Source: Chitinophagales bacterium
GTDB lineage: Bacteria > Bacteroidota > Bacteroidia > Chitinophagales > JABDMM01
Reading direction: 5' to 3'
Length of the DNA: 38,874 nt
Assembly: GCA_013001465.1 (NCBI GenBank)
Contig: JABDMM010000141.1
Span: 1-38,874 of the forward strand
Position numbers and translations under genes: made by a program. Numbering within the stretch: the stretch's first letter is position 1; each line of letters starts with the position of its first letter. The notes beneath the pieces are model-generated. The model did no database searches, had not been told where the DNA came from, and saw only the letters and a program-made list of their open reading frames with translations. Of the stretch, positions 8,253-17,056 are shown piece after piece.

Positions 8253-8458
8253 ACAGGATTTCTTATTTCTTTGATATAATTCCTTAGTTTAAGTACGAAT
8301 GCCATTGAAAGGTAGATTATCACTGGAGAACCCATGGCAATAAATGAACTGTAGATAAAAAAGATCCGGATCCTTTTTGATGGTATCTCCATTTTTTGCC
8401 CAAGATATGAACAGACCCCAAAAGCCTGATTTTCAAAGAAATATCGAATTCTTTCCAT
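8240..8458 (-). CDS. Minimal PspC-domain membrane protein
   Basis: 72 residues, little more than a bare PspC domain: a short N-terminal part (FGVCSYLGQKMEIPSKRIRIFFIY) with the family's G-C--LG-----S---RI pattern, followed by one membrane helix (FIAMGSPVIIYLSMAFVL). PspC proteins in proteobacteria sense envelope stress with PspB; here there is no pspA, pspB or pspF nearby. It overlaps the upstream DUF2851 gene by 26 bases and the downstream lipoprotein by 13, so it is translated as part of this operon. A role in envelope stress is inference from the family. Confidence 0.82.
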   Translation of the reverse strand: MERIRYFFENQAFGVCSYLGQKMEIPSKRIRIFFIYSSFIAMGSPVIIYLSMAFVLKLRNYIKEIRNPVWDL

Positions 8459-9749
8459 TGTTATCTATCGGTGTTGTTCTCTTTAATAATTTTTGACCTA
8501 GCTTACACTGTAAACACTTAAACTTATCACAAAATTCAGTTTTTAATTGTGTTAATGCTTGTGTTTGTCCTGCATTATTCACATTAACACCAAGTTCTTC
8601 CCATATTGATACGATCGCATTATCCTCTGGTTTACATTGGTATAGTAAATTTAATGATCTTTCAACAAAGTCTGGTCTACCATTAATGTTACTGTAATGA
8701 TACATAAACGGAACAATTACATTTATTACTATGTGATCTATGCTTTTATTTCCAACAATTTTTCGCACAAAAGAAGACTCCTTACCAAAAGTATAGTGCG
8801 TATTCCAATATTTACTAGCTTCCTTTCGGAATAGATCTCTTATCTCTTCTACATCTTCAGAACTAAGTATATCATTCCACAGGCTTTTTGTCGAAGATAG
8901 TATCGTGGAAAGTTGTGCTATCCTTATTGTTGGAAAGTTGTTTGGTCTGATCCTTGTAAACTTCCATTTCGAAGGCTTTATTTCTTTCAGATTTCTTTCT
9001 TTTTTAATTTTTTGATATAGCTCAATTAATTTTTTTTCGTAAGGACCTGAAGGAACTTTGCTTAACAAACCAGCCTGTCCAAAGAGCAATGCTTCCTTAG
9101 AAATACTATTGGTATTTAGCAATGAGTCTGGATCGATAGCTTCGGATAAGGCTTTAAAACCTTCACTATTAAACTTCATACCAAAATTTTGGATAAGATA
9201 GACCACAAAACTTCGGGAATAATGATCGTTGTTTGTTATCAATATCTTATTGACATCATGAGATTTCCGGATTATCCTTTGATGAAGAAGTTCTGTATAT
9301 ATACCGGGCAACATAGAGCTAACCTCAGAGAAGAGTTTTGCGCATGGAATATTCTTAAGTGAATTTTTTAACAACAGATCATATTTTAGCAAACAAGACC
9401 TATTGATTTTATCTTTAAGAATGAGCTGAGGGATGTCTTTCCCATCTAATGTATTGATATTAATGTTACTTGAGTTAAGTGAGACATGAAGAATAACAGA
9501 GTTGTATTTATGATCGAGATGGTGACTATGTGCATACCAATCACTGGGATCAATATGAAGTTCAATATTCCCGTTATATACCGAGTTATCGATATAAATC
9601 TTTGCATTCTTAAAATCCGGACCGGAATGAAAGTTTTGTATTCCGGGGTTTGCGATATGTATAGTTTCTCCCTTTCTTGTGATTAGACTTCCAGCTTCAA
9701 ACAATCTGTACTTCCAGATATATTGAAGGAGGTCCTCCTTGAATGTCAT
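8433..9749 (-). CDS. DUF2851 family protein
   Basis: 438 residues, the usual length for this Bacteroidota family. The N-terminus holds the most conserved block (EDLLQYIWKYRLFEAGSL, then HSGPDFKNAKIYID, then NIELHIDPSDWYAHSHHLD-KYN), and the C-terminus carries a Cys-rich motif CDKFKCLQCKLGQKLL. The family has no assigned function; the HIDPSDW and HHxxHxxYNxVxLHV pattern suggests a nuclease- or metal-binding-like core, but this is inference. No signal peptide, so cytoplasmic. It follows the TPR gene by 4 bases. Confidence 0.9.
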   Translation of the reverse strand: MTFKEDLLQYIWKYRLFEAGSLITRKGETIHIANPGIQNFHSGPDFKNAKIYIDNSVYNGNIELHIDPSDWYAHSHHLDHKYNSVILHVSLNSSNININTLDGKDIPQLILKDKINRSCLLKYDLLLKNSLKNIPCAKLFSEVSSMLPGIYTELLHQRIIRKSHDVNKILITNNDHYSRSFVVYLIQNFGMKFNSEGFKALSEAIDPDSLLNTNSISKEALLFGQAGLLSKVPSGPYEKKLIELYQKIKKERNLKEIKPSKWKFTRIRPNNFPTIRIAQLSTILSSTKSLWNDILSSEDVEEIRDLFRKEASKYWNTHYTFGKESSFVRKIVGNKSIDHIVINVIVPFMYHYSNINGRPDFVERSLNLLYQCKPEDNAIVSIWEELGVNVNNAGQTQALTQLKTEFCDKFKCLQCKLGQKLLKRTTPIDNNGKNSIFL

Positions 9750-9753
9750 ACGA

Positions 9754-10500
9754 TCAATCTGTGGAGTTTAGTTTTTCTATGTTGCTTTTTGCAAGCGTGA
9801 ATGATGGAGAGATCTCCAAAGCCTTTTGAAAATGCGTAGCAGCTTCAGCCTTTTTATTCATTTCTAAAGCAATGACTCCTTTCATATTATGAGAAGCTGA
9901 AGAGATAGGGACCTCCTGTGCAAGCTCCTGACCGGTATTGATGTTGATTTTCTTTTCAGATGCTTGAGGATCTTTCAAGATCGCATCCAAAGTGATATTA
10001 CACTCTCCAAACCTCTGCAAACTATATTGTAACGTAGCGATCTGGTAAAGGTGGAATACATCTTTTGTAGATGCATAAAGCGCTTCATATTCCGCTAGAG
10101 CATCTTTATACAACCCGAGTGACTGTTCGGAAATAGCAACGATCTCTCTGATCATAACGTTTTGAGGATTTATTGCGAGGATCTCTTCTCCAACTAATTT
10201 GCACTGCGCGTGTGCACCTTGATTGAAATACAATAACGTAAGCGTATCCATCAATTCCTTTTTTTCAGGCTTTAACATCATCATGTTATACATTGCCATT
10301 GTGGCAATTCCATAGTCATAATAACCCATCGCTTTGACAAAAATATCTCGCTGGTATTGATACTCTTTTTCGTTTTCAGGATTAACTTTAGTCTGCATTT
10401 CAACTGCTGGAGCAGCTTTCTCTTCTTTGTTCTTTTTTTGTGCGTCTGCTGAGATTACAGCGAAGACGAATAAACACATCAGGATCAGTTTGTAATTCAT
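9754..10500 (-). CDS. Exported tetratricopeptide repeat protein
   Basis: 248 residues with a clear signal peptide (LILMCLFVFAVISADAQ) and a lysine-rich spacer, followed by helical TPR-type pairs: YYDYGIATMAMYNMMMLKP, then KDALAEYEALYASTKDVFHLYQIATLQYSLQRFGEC, and a C-terminal unit KAEAATHFQKALEISPSFTLA. It should be a periplasmic scaffold for protein-protein contacts. It begins 56 bases after pyrF on the same strand. Confidence 0.85.
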   Translation of the reverse strand: MNYKLILMCLFVFAVISADAQKKNKEEKAAPAVEMQTKVNPENEKEYQYQRDIFVKAMGYYDYGIATMAMYNMMMLKPEKKELMDTLTLLYFNQGAHAQCKLVGEEILAINPQNVMIREIVAISEQSLGLYKDALAEYEALYASTKDVFHLYQIATLQYSLQRFGECNITLDAILKDPQASEKKININTGQELAQEVPISSASHNMKGVIALEMNKKAEAATHFQKALEISPSFTLAKSNIEKLNSTD

Positions 10501-10556
10501 ATTATTAATGGTTTGAATGGCTTAAAGTAAGCTACAATATATTAAATAAAAAGTTT

Positions 10557-11381
10557 TTATAACGTAAGGCTTGGAGAGTAGCGTTCGATCAAAGTACTCA
10601 TTTCCTTTTGGAGCTTGCTGGCGGCATGTCCGGCTGCTTGCCCGAAATCTGGTTTGGATGAGGAATAAATTATTCCTCGACTAGAATTTATTAAAACACC
10701 ACAATCTTCGTTGCAGCCGTTTTTGTATGCATCTTCCATCGATCCACCTTGTGCTCCAACTCCCGGGATCAATAAAAAATTATCGGGTGCCTGCTCTCTA
10801 ATCTTTTTGATTTGATCTCCCTGTGTCGCCCCTACGACAAACATAACATTAGGAAGGTCTTTAAACTTGTCGATAACATACTGATATAGCATCCGACCGT
10901 CTTCCATCTTCTGGGTTTGAAAATGTTGTGACCCTGGATTAGAGGTAAGGGCAAGCACTATCACCCATTTATCTTTATAATCCATAAAGGGTTCGATCGA
11001 GTCGATTCCCATATAAGGAGAGACTGTTACTGCGTCGAAGTCATAGATCTCAAATACGGAATGGGCATACATCTTTGATGAATTACCCAGATCACCCCGC
11101 TTTGCATCGGCTATGGTAAAATGAGTTTCAGGAATTTGCTCATGCATTAATTTATCCAGTGCCTCCCAGCCTTTAATTCCATGTGCTTCAAAAAATGCCA
11201 GATTTGGTTTGTAGGCCACACAGAAGCCTTTAGTATTTTTAACTATTTCACTAGTGAAATCAGAAACCGGATTGGAGTGGGAGAGAAGATGCTGAGGAAT
11301 TTTATTTGGATCGGGATCAATACCTACACAAAGGCAAGAGTTTTTCTCTTTGATCTGATCTATCAATTTTTCTTTTTGCAT
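10557..11381 (-). CDS. pyrF: Orotidine 5'-phosphate decarboxylase (type 2 subfamily)
   Basis: 274 residues, the length of the longer subfamily 2 enzymes. The catalytic motif TIADAKRGDLGN (Asp-Lys-Asp) lies near residues 91-102, preceded by a CVGIDPDPNKIP strand and followed by VTVSPYMGIDS, VGATQGDQI and the phosphate-binding LLIPGVGAQGG. It decarboxylates OMP to UMP in the last step of de novo pyrimidine synthesis. Its ATG overlaps the preceding stop by one base (TAATG), so translation is coupled to the NifU-like gene. Confidence 0.96.
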   Translation of the reverse strand: MQKEKLIDQIKEKNSCLCVGIDPDPNKIPQHLLSHSNPVSDFTSEIVKNTKGFCVAYKPNLAFFEAHGIKGWEALDKLMHEQIPETHFTIADAKRGDLGNSSKMYAHSVFEIYDFDAVTVSPYMGIDSIEPFMDYKDKWVIVLALTSNPGSQHFQTQKMEDGRMLYQYVIDKFKDLPNVMFVVGATQGDQIKKIREQAPDNFLLIPGVGAQGGSMEDAYKNGCNEDCGVLINSSRGIIYSSSKPDFGQAAGHAASKLQKEMSTLIERYSPSLTL

Positions 11382-11644
11382 TAATTACCAGGTTGAATTA
11401 TGTTAATCGCAATAACTGAAGTTATCTGTGGTACAGCTTTCTTCACTGCTTCTTCAATTCCTGCTTTCATGGTCATGTAACTCTGCGGGCATTGCCCACA
11501 AGCTCCCAGAAGTTTTAATTTAACTACGTTTTCTTTAGTAATTTCAACAACTTCCACATTTCCACCGTCATTCTTGAGATATGGACGCATTGTATCGAGT
11601 GATGCTTCTACTTTTGCCAGTAGTCTGTGCTTAATATTTGCCAT
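11381..11644 (-). CDS. NifU C-terminal domain (Nfu-type) Fe-S carrier protein
   Basis: About 87 residues from the ATG at 11644; an earlier in-frame start would run into mrp. The whole protein is a NifU-C domain: DTMRPYLKNDGGNVEVVEI, then VKLKLLGACGQCPQS with the Cys-x-x-Cys that holds a [4Fe-4S] cluster, then GIEEAVKKAVPQI. Such proteins deliver clusters to target enzymes. It lies one base after mrp, another Fe-S-linked family, which supports a shared Fe-S assembly role. Confidence 0.93.
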   Translation of the reverse strand: MANIKHRLLAKVEASLDTMRPYLKNDGGNVEVVEITKENVVKLKLLGACGQCPQSYMTMKAGIEEAVKKAVPQITSVIAINIIQPGN

Positions 11645-11645
11645 T

Positions 11646-12743
11646 TTAATAATTGGTAACCTCGACAATTTTTGTTGGTTCAAGATTAGCATTCCTCATT
11701 GCCAGTTGTTGTGCTGTTCTTTCAACGATCTGCTTCCAGCTTGCTTTGAGTATCGGTGATGATGTCGAATCCACAGTTGGCAGTCCGTTATCACCTCCAC
11801 TGCAAATTTCGGAAATGATCGGCAATTCTCCGAGGAATGGGATCTCATACTCGTCTGCCAATTTCTTTCCACCACCTTCTCCGAAAATATGATACTTCTT
11901 ATCAGGCATATCTTCAGGAGTAAAGTAAGACATGTTCTCTATTAACCCAATGATCGGAACATTTATATTTGGCATTCGAAACATAGATATTGCTTTCCGT
12001 GCATCTGCCATGGCAACCTGTTGTGGTGTGGTAACTATAATGGAAGCTGTAACCGGAACAGTTTGAACCATTGTGAGATGCACATCTCCCGTTCCTGGAG
12101 GAAGATCCATAATTAAATAATCTATATTACCCCATAATACATCGGTTACAAATTGTTTAAGCGCGGAAGTAACCATGGGTCCACGCCATACTACAGCTTG
12201 TCTTTCATCAACTATCACACCTATGGAGAGTACGCTTATTCCATGTTTTTCAACCGGTTTTAAATAATGTTTCCCTTTTATCTCACGAACAACCGGTCTT
12301 TCATTTTTTATTCCCAACATTAGTGGTATCGATGGGCCATGAATATCTGCATCGATCAAACCTACTTTTGCTCCTGTTTTCGCAAGACCAACTGCAAGGT
12401 TCACAGATACTGTTGATTTACCAACACCGCCTTTTCCGGACGCTACACAGATTATATTTTTTACGTTTGGGAGTATATTGATATTGGAATTCCTTTTTGT
12501 CGTTACATTCGAGGTCAAATTCACTTCTACATTTGCATCCTCAAATTTGCTTTTGACAGCCTCAACACATTCTGACCTCAATTTCTCTCGAATAGGGCAG
12601 GCAGGTGTTGTCAGTTCCAAATCAAATGCAACTCTTTTACCGTCGATAACAATGTTTTTGATCATATTCAGTTCGACCAGATTTTTTCTAAAATCCGGGT
12701 CTATCACCACTTTCAATGCATCTAATATATCGTCTTGCTTCAT
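11646..12743 (-). CDS. mrp: Mrp/NBP35 family P-loop ATPase (ApbC-like Fe-S carrier)
   Basis: 365 residues. An N-terminal DUF59/MIP18-like domain (DDILDALKVVIDPDFRKNLVE, with a TTPACPIREKL segment) precedes the ATPase. The deviant Walker A ASGKGGVGKSTVSVNLA lies near residues 103-119, followed by IDADIHGPSIP, MDLPPGTGD and ENMSYF. The family loads or transfers Fe-S clusters. The C-terminal Cys-x-x-Cys of ApbC/NBP35 is not present: the corresponding stretch after ENMSYF reads TPEDMPDKKYHIFG. It lies 6 bases after the repeat protein and one base ahead of the Nfu gene. Confidence 0.94.
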   Translation of the reverse strand: MKQDDILDALKVVIDPDFRKNLVELNMIKNIVIDGKRVAFDLELTTPACPIREKLRSECVEAVKSKFEDANVEVNLTSNVTTKRNSNINILPNVKNIICVASGKGGVGKSTVSVNLAVGLAKTGAKVGLIDADIHGPSIPLMLGIKNERPVVREIKGKHYLKPVEKHGISVLSIGVIVDERQAVVWRGPMVTSALKQFVTDVLWGNIDYLIMDLPPGTGDVHLTMVQTVPVTASIIVTTPQQVAMADARKAISMFRMPNINVPIIGLIENMSYFTPEDMPDKKYHIFGEGGGKKLADEYEIPFLGELPIISEICSGGDNGLPTVDSTSSPILKASWKQIVERTAQQLAMRNANLEPTKIVEVTNY

Positions 12744-12749
12744 AAGTTG

Positions 12750-13823
12750 TTAATAGTTGTAGTATTGTTTATCATGAAAAATTTTGATCCTACTTTCCAG
12801 TATATAATATATAATAACACGATTATAAAGGCTGAAATTTGTAACCGCGTCTTTTGAAACTTTGATCACCTCATCATCATAATAAGATTTCAAACGATTG
12901 TCGAGATCGGTATAGACCATGGTTTCATTCGAGATCTTGATTCGTTCCGGCCAATATTGTTCGAGTGTTTTCAATTCACCATTATAATATAGCATTAATT
13001 GATCATTTCGAGTCCTGAAAACGATCATCTTTTCATCAACCAATAATTTTTTTGGTTTGTCAAAGTAAAGTGCTTGTGTCTCCCCGTTTTGATAAACCAC
13101 CAGTTCCTCCAGATCGTTATAGTAGGCTACAAAATTATCTCCAACAAAGTATTGCAGTGGTGCGAATGTCTCGAGATCGATGATCTCTCCCCGGTCGAAT
13201 ACTTTGAATTCATTGTACTCGTTTATATATGCAATGATGTTTTCCCCTACATCATACGACTTTGGGGGTACAGATTCTATATCGCTTAACTTACCTTTAT
13301 AATAGGCTTTGAAAACTTTAGCATTGTCAACATAAGCCAGGATGTTGTTTCCCGTCTTGCTGGATAACGGAAGAAATTGCTCCAGTAGTACAGCTTCTCC
13401 ATCATAGAAAACCATCATGTCCTCATCCTTATTCGTGTAAGCGATAATGCTATCACCATAACCCAGGATCGATTTTGTCCATTGTTCCCATATGCTTATT
13501 TTATCATTATAGAGGATATTCAAATGGCCGTTTAAATTGTAAGCGAATATGTGATCTGTACTGATGATCTGGGTAGCCTCAAGGTCTTTCAGGTTAAAGT
13601 TCTGATTTTTGTAATAGAGATTCATAACACCCCGGCTGCTCGTATAGATCACATAATTTTTTGTGACCTCGTACTCTTGAACTTCCAGATAATCCAGTTT
13701 TTTAATCTGGCCATTATCAAAAACATAGAATTTATCCCAAACATCCTCAAAGACACCTAAATTTTGAGATATAATTTGTGATGAGATTAGTGTTAAGAAG
13801 AAAAGTGGGAGCAATTTATACAT
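12750..13823 (-). CDS. Exported protein of about nine ~35-residue repeats, family not recognised
   Basis: 357 residues with a signal peptide (LLPLFFLTLISSQIISQ). From about residue 33 to the end the protein consists of nine full and one partial repeat. The unit runs: hydrophobic-x-(V/L)-(F/Y)-Y-x-(G/D)-(E/K)-x-x-x-L-E, a variable linker, then (V/I)-x-(D/E)-x-(I/F)-(I/V)-(A/V)-Y-x-(N/D). Examples are MMVFYDGEAVLLEQF, FKVFDRGEIIDLETF and LMLYYNGELKTLEQYW, alternating with NNILAYVDN, ENIIAYINE and DNFVAYYND. The two-strand spacing suggests a beta-propeller or beta-solenoid in the periplasm. It resembles no family I can name. It may head the transcript that includes mrp. Confidence 0.82.
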   Translation of the reverse strand: MYKLLPLFFLTLISSQIISQNLGVFEDVWDKFYVFDNGQIKKLDYLEVQEYEVTKNYVIYTSSRGVMNLYYKNQNFNLKDLEATQIISTDHIFAYNLNGHLNILYNDKISIWEQWTKSILGYGDSIIAYTNKDEDMMVFYDGEAVLLEQFLPLSSKTGNNILAYVDNAKVFKAYYKGKLSDIESVPPKSYDVGENIIAYINEYNEFKVFDRGEIIDLETFAPLQYFVGDNFVAYYNDLEELVVYQNGETQALYFDKPKKLLVDEKMIVFRTRNDQLMLYYNGELKTLEQYWPERIKISNETMVYTDLDNRLKSYYDDEVIKVSKDAVTNFSLYNRVIIYYILESRIKIFHDKQYYNY

Positions 13824-13848
13824 GTAACTTCTTTAGCAGAAACCGTTC

Positions 13849-13856
13849 CAAAGTTA
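13849..13856 (-). promoter_or_regulatory. Bacteroidota-type -7 box of the repeat-protein/mrp transcript
   Basis: Read on the minus strand the sequence is TAACTTTG, an exact match to TAnnTTTG, 25 bases upstream of the ATG of the repeat-protein gene and just after the terminator of the surface operon. This position separates the two transcripts. No clear -33 box is visible. Confidence 0.5.
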
Positions 13857-13861
13857 AATGA

Positions 13862-13891
13862 AAATGGCGAAGCTTAAGAACTTCGCCATTT
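13862..13891 (-). terminator. Hairpin terminator of the T9SS surface operon
   Basis: A perfect 11-bp stem (AAATGGCGAAG / CTTCGCCATTT) with an 8-base loop lies 6 bases after the stop of the OmpA gene. On the minus strand it is followed by TTTTCATTT, a moderate U-run. It is placed to end the giant protein/PorP/OmpA transcript before the next promoter. Confidence 0.85.
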
Positions 13892-13897
13892 GATATT

Positions 13898-15952
13898 TTA
13901 TTCTATTGTCGAAGGTGGACTATCATCGTAAATTATTTCAACCTCCTCAGTATCAGCTGCATCTTTCAAAAGTTTAAATTCAACACGTCTGTTTTTAGCC
14001 CTTCCAATCGGATTATCAGATCCGTCCGGGTTTTCATTTGGAGCTATCGGTCGTTCTTCTCCAAATCCTTTTACAAGGAGCCTGTCGTCATCAACTCCCA
14101 GGTTTAGCATGTAATCTGCACATGATCTTGCTCTTCTTTCAGAGAGTTTTTGGTTATAAGAGTCAGTTCCCTTGCTATCGGTGTGCCCTGCAATTTCAAG
14201 TAGATACTTCATATTTCTAACCATCACGCTATGCAAACTATCCATTCGTTCGATATATTCATCGCGTATTACGGATTTGTCGAATGCAAAATATACTTGT
14301 TGTACTTTGATCTTCTTCTGGACTACCGGTTCGATATAAAAGATCTTGAATATCGTATCGGATTCTTCCAGATCTGTTGGAGTTTCAACATTGGTAATAC
14401 TTGGCCAGTAACCCTCTTTTGTACCATTCATTTTATAAGATCCTCCAGGTTGAAGCTGAAAGTAGAACATCTTATCCTTGCTTGTTACGACTTCATCGAC
14501 ATATGAGAACTGCTTGCCTTCTATAAAGTATAATGCTGCTTCAACTCCCTCAATAGGTTTACGCTCCGGATCTTTCCTGGAAGTAAAATAACCTTTGATA
14601 AACAAGTTTTTTTCTTCGCTGATGTCGATATAAAATATATCATCGCAACAAGTTTCACCTCGAGGTGAAAGGACACCTGGTCTGTTTGAAACTATATAAC
14701 CCAATTCACCATCGTCATCGAGAGCGAGATATTGATCATCATATGAAGTGTTAATAGGAACACCCATATTCATAACTTCGCCCCATTGATCGATATTTCC
14801 CTCAGTGTAATAAATGTCAATTCCTCCAATTCCAACATGGCCAGTAGAGGCAAAATACAGTTTCTGATTTTTCATGTCATAAAAAGGGGTCATGTCATCA
14901 CCTGCTGTATTTATAGCTTTTCCTGCATTTGAGGGGCGACTCCATTTTCCGGAGACATCCTTAACAGAATACCACAGATCCATTCCGCCACGTGTACCTT
15001 TTCTATTAGATGAGAAATACATTACATCCTTTCCTTCAGCGTCTTTACCAACTGCCGGATGTGTAGTGGTAAATCCCTCCTTGTTGATATTGTCTAACTT
15101 CTTAGGTTCCGTCCAATCACCATCTCGTAAAACAGATTCATAGATATTACAGATCATTCCATAGGCATTTTCTTCTCCGCAAAGAGTAAAGTACATAACT
15201 CTGCCATTATCTGATAGAATGGCATTACCCGCATGCATTTTTTCTTTATTCTGAGGACCTTGAAATTGTTTACCTACCTCCCAGGTTTGACCATCAGTAC
15301 CGGCAACAAAAATTCTGGCGTAGTAGTCTTTTTTACCTTTTCTTGCCAAATTTAAGTTGATGGCTGTATCAGAAGGTAGTGCGGCATACATTAAACGGGT
15401 AGGGGAGACATATTGAGGTGAGAAATCAGTTAATTTATGATTAACATTTTCTAAATGAACTACCGTTGCCGTAGTGGGTTCTTCCATCGCTTCAATTGCA
15501 TAATCACAACCTGCAGCTTCTGCTTTAGCCAATGACTTATACCTCGCCGCGTCATCATCATCATATTTATCGATAAATTCTTTGAATTCAACCTTTGCCT
15601 CGGCGTATTTGCCGTTTATTTTAAGCATTCTTCCGAGATGGAACTGTGCGACTGGATAGTTTTTGGGATCGAGTCCTGCCAGCTCTTCATACCACTTCTG
15701 AGCTTCTTTATAATCTCTGAGGTAGTAGTTTAAGTCAGCCAATGCTGCTATAATATGACTGTTATTCGGACGATCTTCGTGAACATCTTCATAATAGAGG
15801 ACAGCGTTATGATAAGAACCATCTTTAACAAGTTGCTTAGCAATTTTAAGCTTCTTGCGGTTACTTATCTTTTCATGTCTTTGCGTGTTTTGTATATCTT
15901 CATCGCTTATCCCGAAGAGGATCGGAATAATCAGCATAATAAAGGCTTTCAT
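13898..15952 (-). CDS. PorE-like OmpA family protein with TPR and PD40 repeats
   Basis: 684 residues. In order: a signal-like N-terminus, TPR units (~35-160: ALADLNYYLRDYKEAQKWYEEL, then AQFHLGRMLKINGKYAEAKVEF), WD40-like PD40 propeller blades (~210-435: AILSDNGRVMYFTL, VMYFSSNRKGTRGGMDLWYS, KLYFASTGHVGIGGIDIYY), a small carboxypeptidase-regulatory-like beta-sandwich (~450-545), and a C-terminal OmpA peptidoglycan-binding domain (~560-670) with AGHTDSKGTDSYNQKLSERRA and NRRVEF. This order matches PorE of the T9SS, a periplasmic protein tethering the complex to peptidoglycan. It is the third gene of the operon. It may serve the adjacent surface protein rather than be the core PorE. Confidence 0.9.
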   Translation of the reverse strand: MKAFIMLIIPILFGISDEDIQNTQRHEKISNRKKLKIAKQLVKDGSYHNAVLYYEDVHEDRPNNSHIIAALADLNYYLRDYKEAQKWYEELAGLDPKNYPVAQFHLGRMLKINGKYAEAKVEFKEFIDKYDDDDAARYKSLAKAEAAGCDYAIEAMEEPTTATVVHLENVNHKLTDFSPQYVSPTRLMYAALPSDTAINLNLARKGKKDYYARIFVAGTDGQTWEVGKQFQGPQNKEKMHAGNAILSDNGRVMYFTLCGEENAYGMICNIYESVLRDGDWTEPKKLDNINKEGFTTTHPAVGKDAEGKDVMYFSSNRKGTRGGMDLWYSVKDVSGKWSRPSNAGKAINTAGDDMTPFYDMKNQKLYFASTGHVGIGGIDIYYTEGNIDQWGEVMNMGVPINTSYDDQYLALDDDGELGYIVSNRPGVLSPRGETCCDDIFYIDISEEKNLFIKGYFTSRKDPERKPIEGVEAALYFIEGKQFSYVDEVVTSKDKMFYFQLQPGGSYKMNGTKEGYWPSITNVETPTDLEESDTIFKIFYIEPVVQKKIKVQQVYFAFDKSVIRDEYIERMDSLHSVMVRNMKYLLEIAGHTDSKGTDSYNQKLSERRARSCADYMLNLGVDDDRLLVKGFGEERPIAPNENPDGSDNPIGRAKNRRVEFKLLKDAADTEEVEIIYDDSPPSTIE

Positions 15953-15972
15953 ATAGTTTTATTTAACTCCCT

Positions 15973-17046
15973 TTAATACCTAGGATTAAATAAGTAAACA
16001 TCATCCTTGGGCATAAAGAAATTTCCGATGTAAGATAAAGAAATTTCGAAAGCTGTGGGTAATTTTCCTTTAGGACTGTCGGTAGCATTTTTGACATTCT
16101 TCAAACTTGAAACTGTCATGTCATATGCGACACCAACCCTAATGTTTTTGTACTCCAATCCCAGCTTCGGAATCACAGAATCTTTCCATCTGTACCAAGC
16201 CCCCAAAAATAAGATAACATCTGTATTTTTTTCTTCAGATTTACCACTAAATATGTATCCGAAGGTGGACCCAAAGTTAATTTCTTTGGATTTTGCTTGA
16301 TATTGGAGTAGCGCGCCGGGTATGATCAGGTATTTTTCCTGCAATTTGATTTCGACGCCAGTATGGCCAACGAAGTTCATTGGAAGTTCATTGTTGCCTG
16401 TGCTTACTAAAAATATCTCTTGAGGAGTATTTATGTGAAATGCTGAAGCACCTATATAAAAGTTAATGTTATCCTTAAAACGTGTATTAAATAATAAACC
16501 GGCTCCCACATCAAAATAGGTTTCATTCTCACCTTTTAAGTTCTCAATCGTTGTGGGTTCGGGTTCATCTAAAAGCGTATTGAACTGGTCAAAATACTGG
16601 TCTTCGAAAATGAAATTATCATCCAACGTTTTTTGCGTATAGCCGATTTGAAAACCCAGCGCAAGCTGGGTTCTGTTATCGGCATCTAGTCTTTTATGAT
16701 ATGCAACGGATAATCCACCTTTAAGTGTATTAAACAAGCGATTGTTTTGTTCGTCATTTAAGAAGTATACTCCAACTCCAAATGCATCTCCTTTTAACTT
16801 TCCCTTGAACATTGAAAGATCTGCAGAGAGTGCAGGAGTTCTGAAAAATGGTTTAACAATACTTGACCATTGTGTTCTGTAGATTGCATTAATCCTGTAG
16901 TCACCATTGAACTTCCCGGTTAAAGCCGGATTAAGTGTCATTGGAGAAGCATAATATTGCGAAAAGTGAATATCCTGCCCAACTCCATTCAAAGTGAAAG
17001 TCAATACTACGGCTAAGGTTAATGCTACTTTAATCAATCTTCTCAT
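15973..17046 (-). CDS. PorP/SprF family T9SS outer-membrane protein
   Basis: 357 residues with a signal peptide (ALTLAVVLTFTLNGVGQ) and the family signature DIHFSQYYASPMTLNPALTGKFNGDYRINAIYRTQWSSI at the N-terminus. The rest alternates amphipathic beta strands with a FNPRY C-terminus, as expected for an outer-membrane barrel. SprF in Flavobacterium johnsoniae is required for surface delivery of SprB, a type B-sorted protein encoded next to it. Here the giant type B protein ends 10 bases upstream, so this is very probably its dedicated partner. Confidence 0.95.
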   Translation of the reverse strand: MRRLIKVALTLAVVLTFTLNGVGQDIHFSQYYASPMTLNPALTGKFNGDYRINAIYRTQWSSIVKPFFRTPALSADLSMFKGKLKGDAFGVGVYFLNDEQNNRLFNTLKGGLSVAYHKRLDADNRTQLALGFQIGYTQKTLDDNFIFEDQYFDQFNTLLDEPEPTTIENLKGENETYFDVGAGLLFNTRFKDNINFYIGASAFHINTPQEIFLVSTGNNELPMNFVGHTGVEIKLQEKYLIIPGALLQYQAKSKEINFGSTFGYIFSGKSEEKNTDVILFLGAWYRWKDSVIPKLGLEYKNIRVGVAYDMTVSSLKNVKNATDSPKGKLPTAFEISLSYIGNFFMPKDDVYLFNPRY

Positions 17047-17056
17047 TTCTACTTTA

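Noticed and set aside
8240-8458. Phage shock (Psp) system
   Set aside because: Only a bare PspC domain is present; pspA, pspB and pspF are absent from the window, so no system can be claimed.
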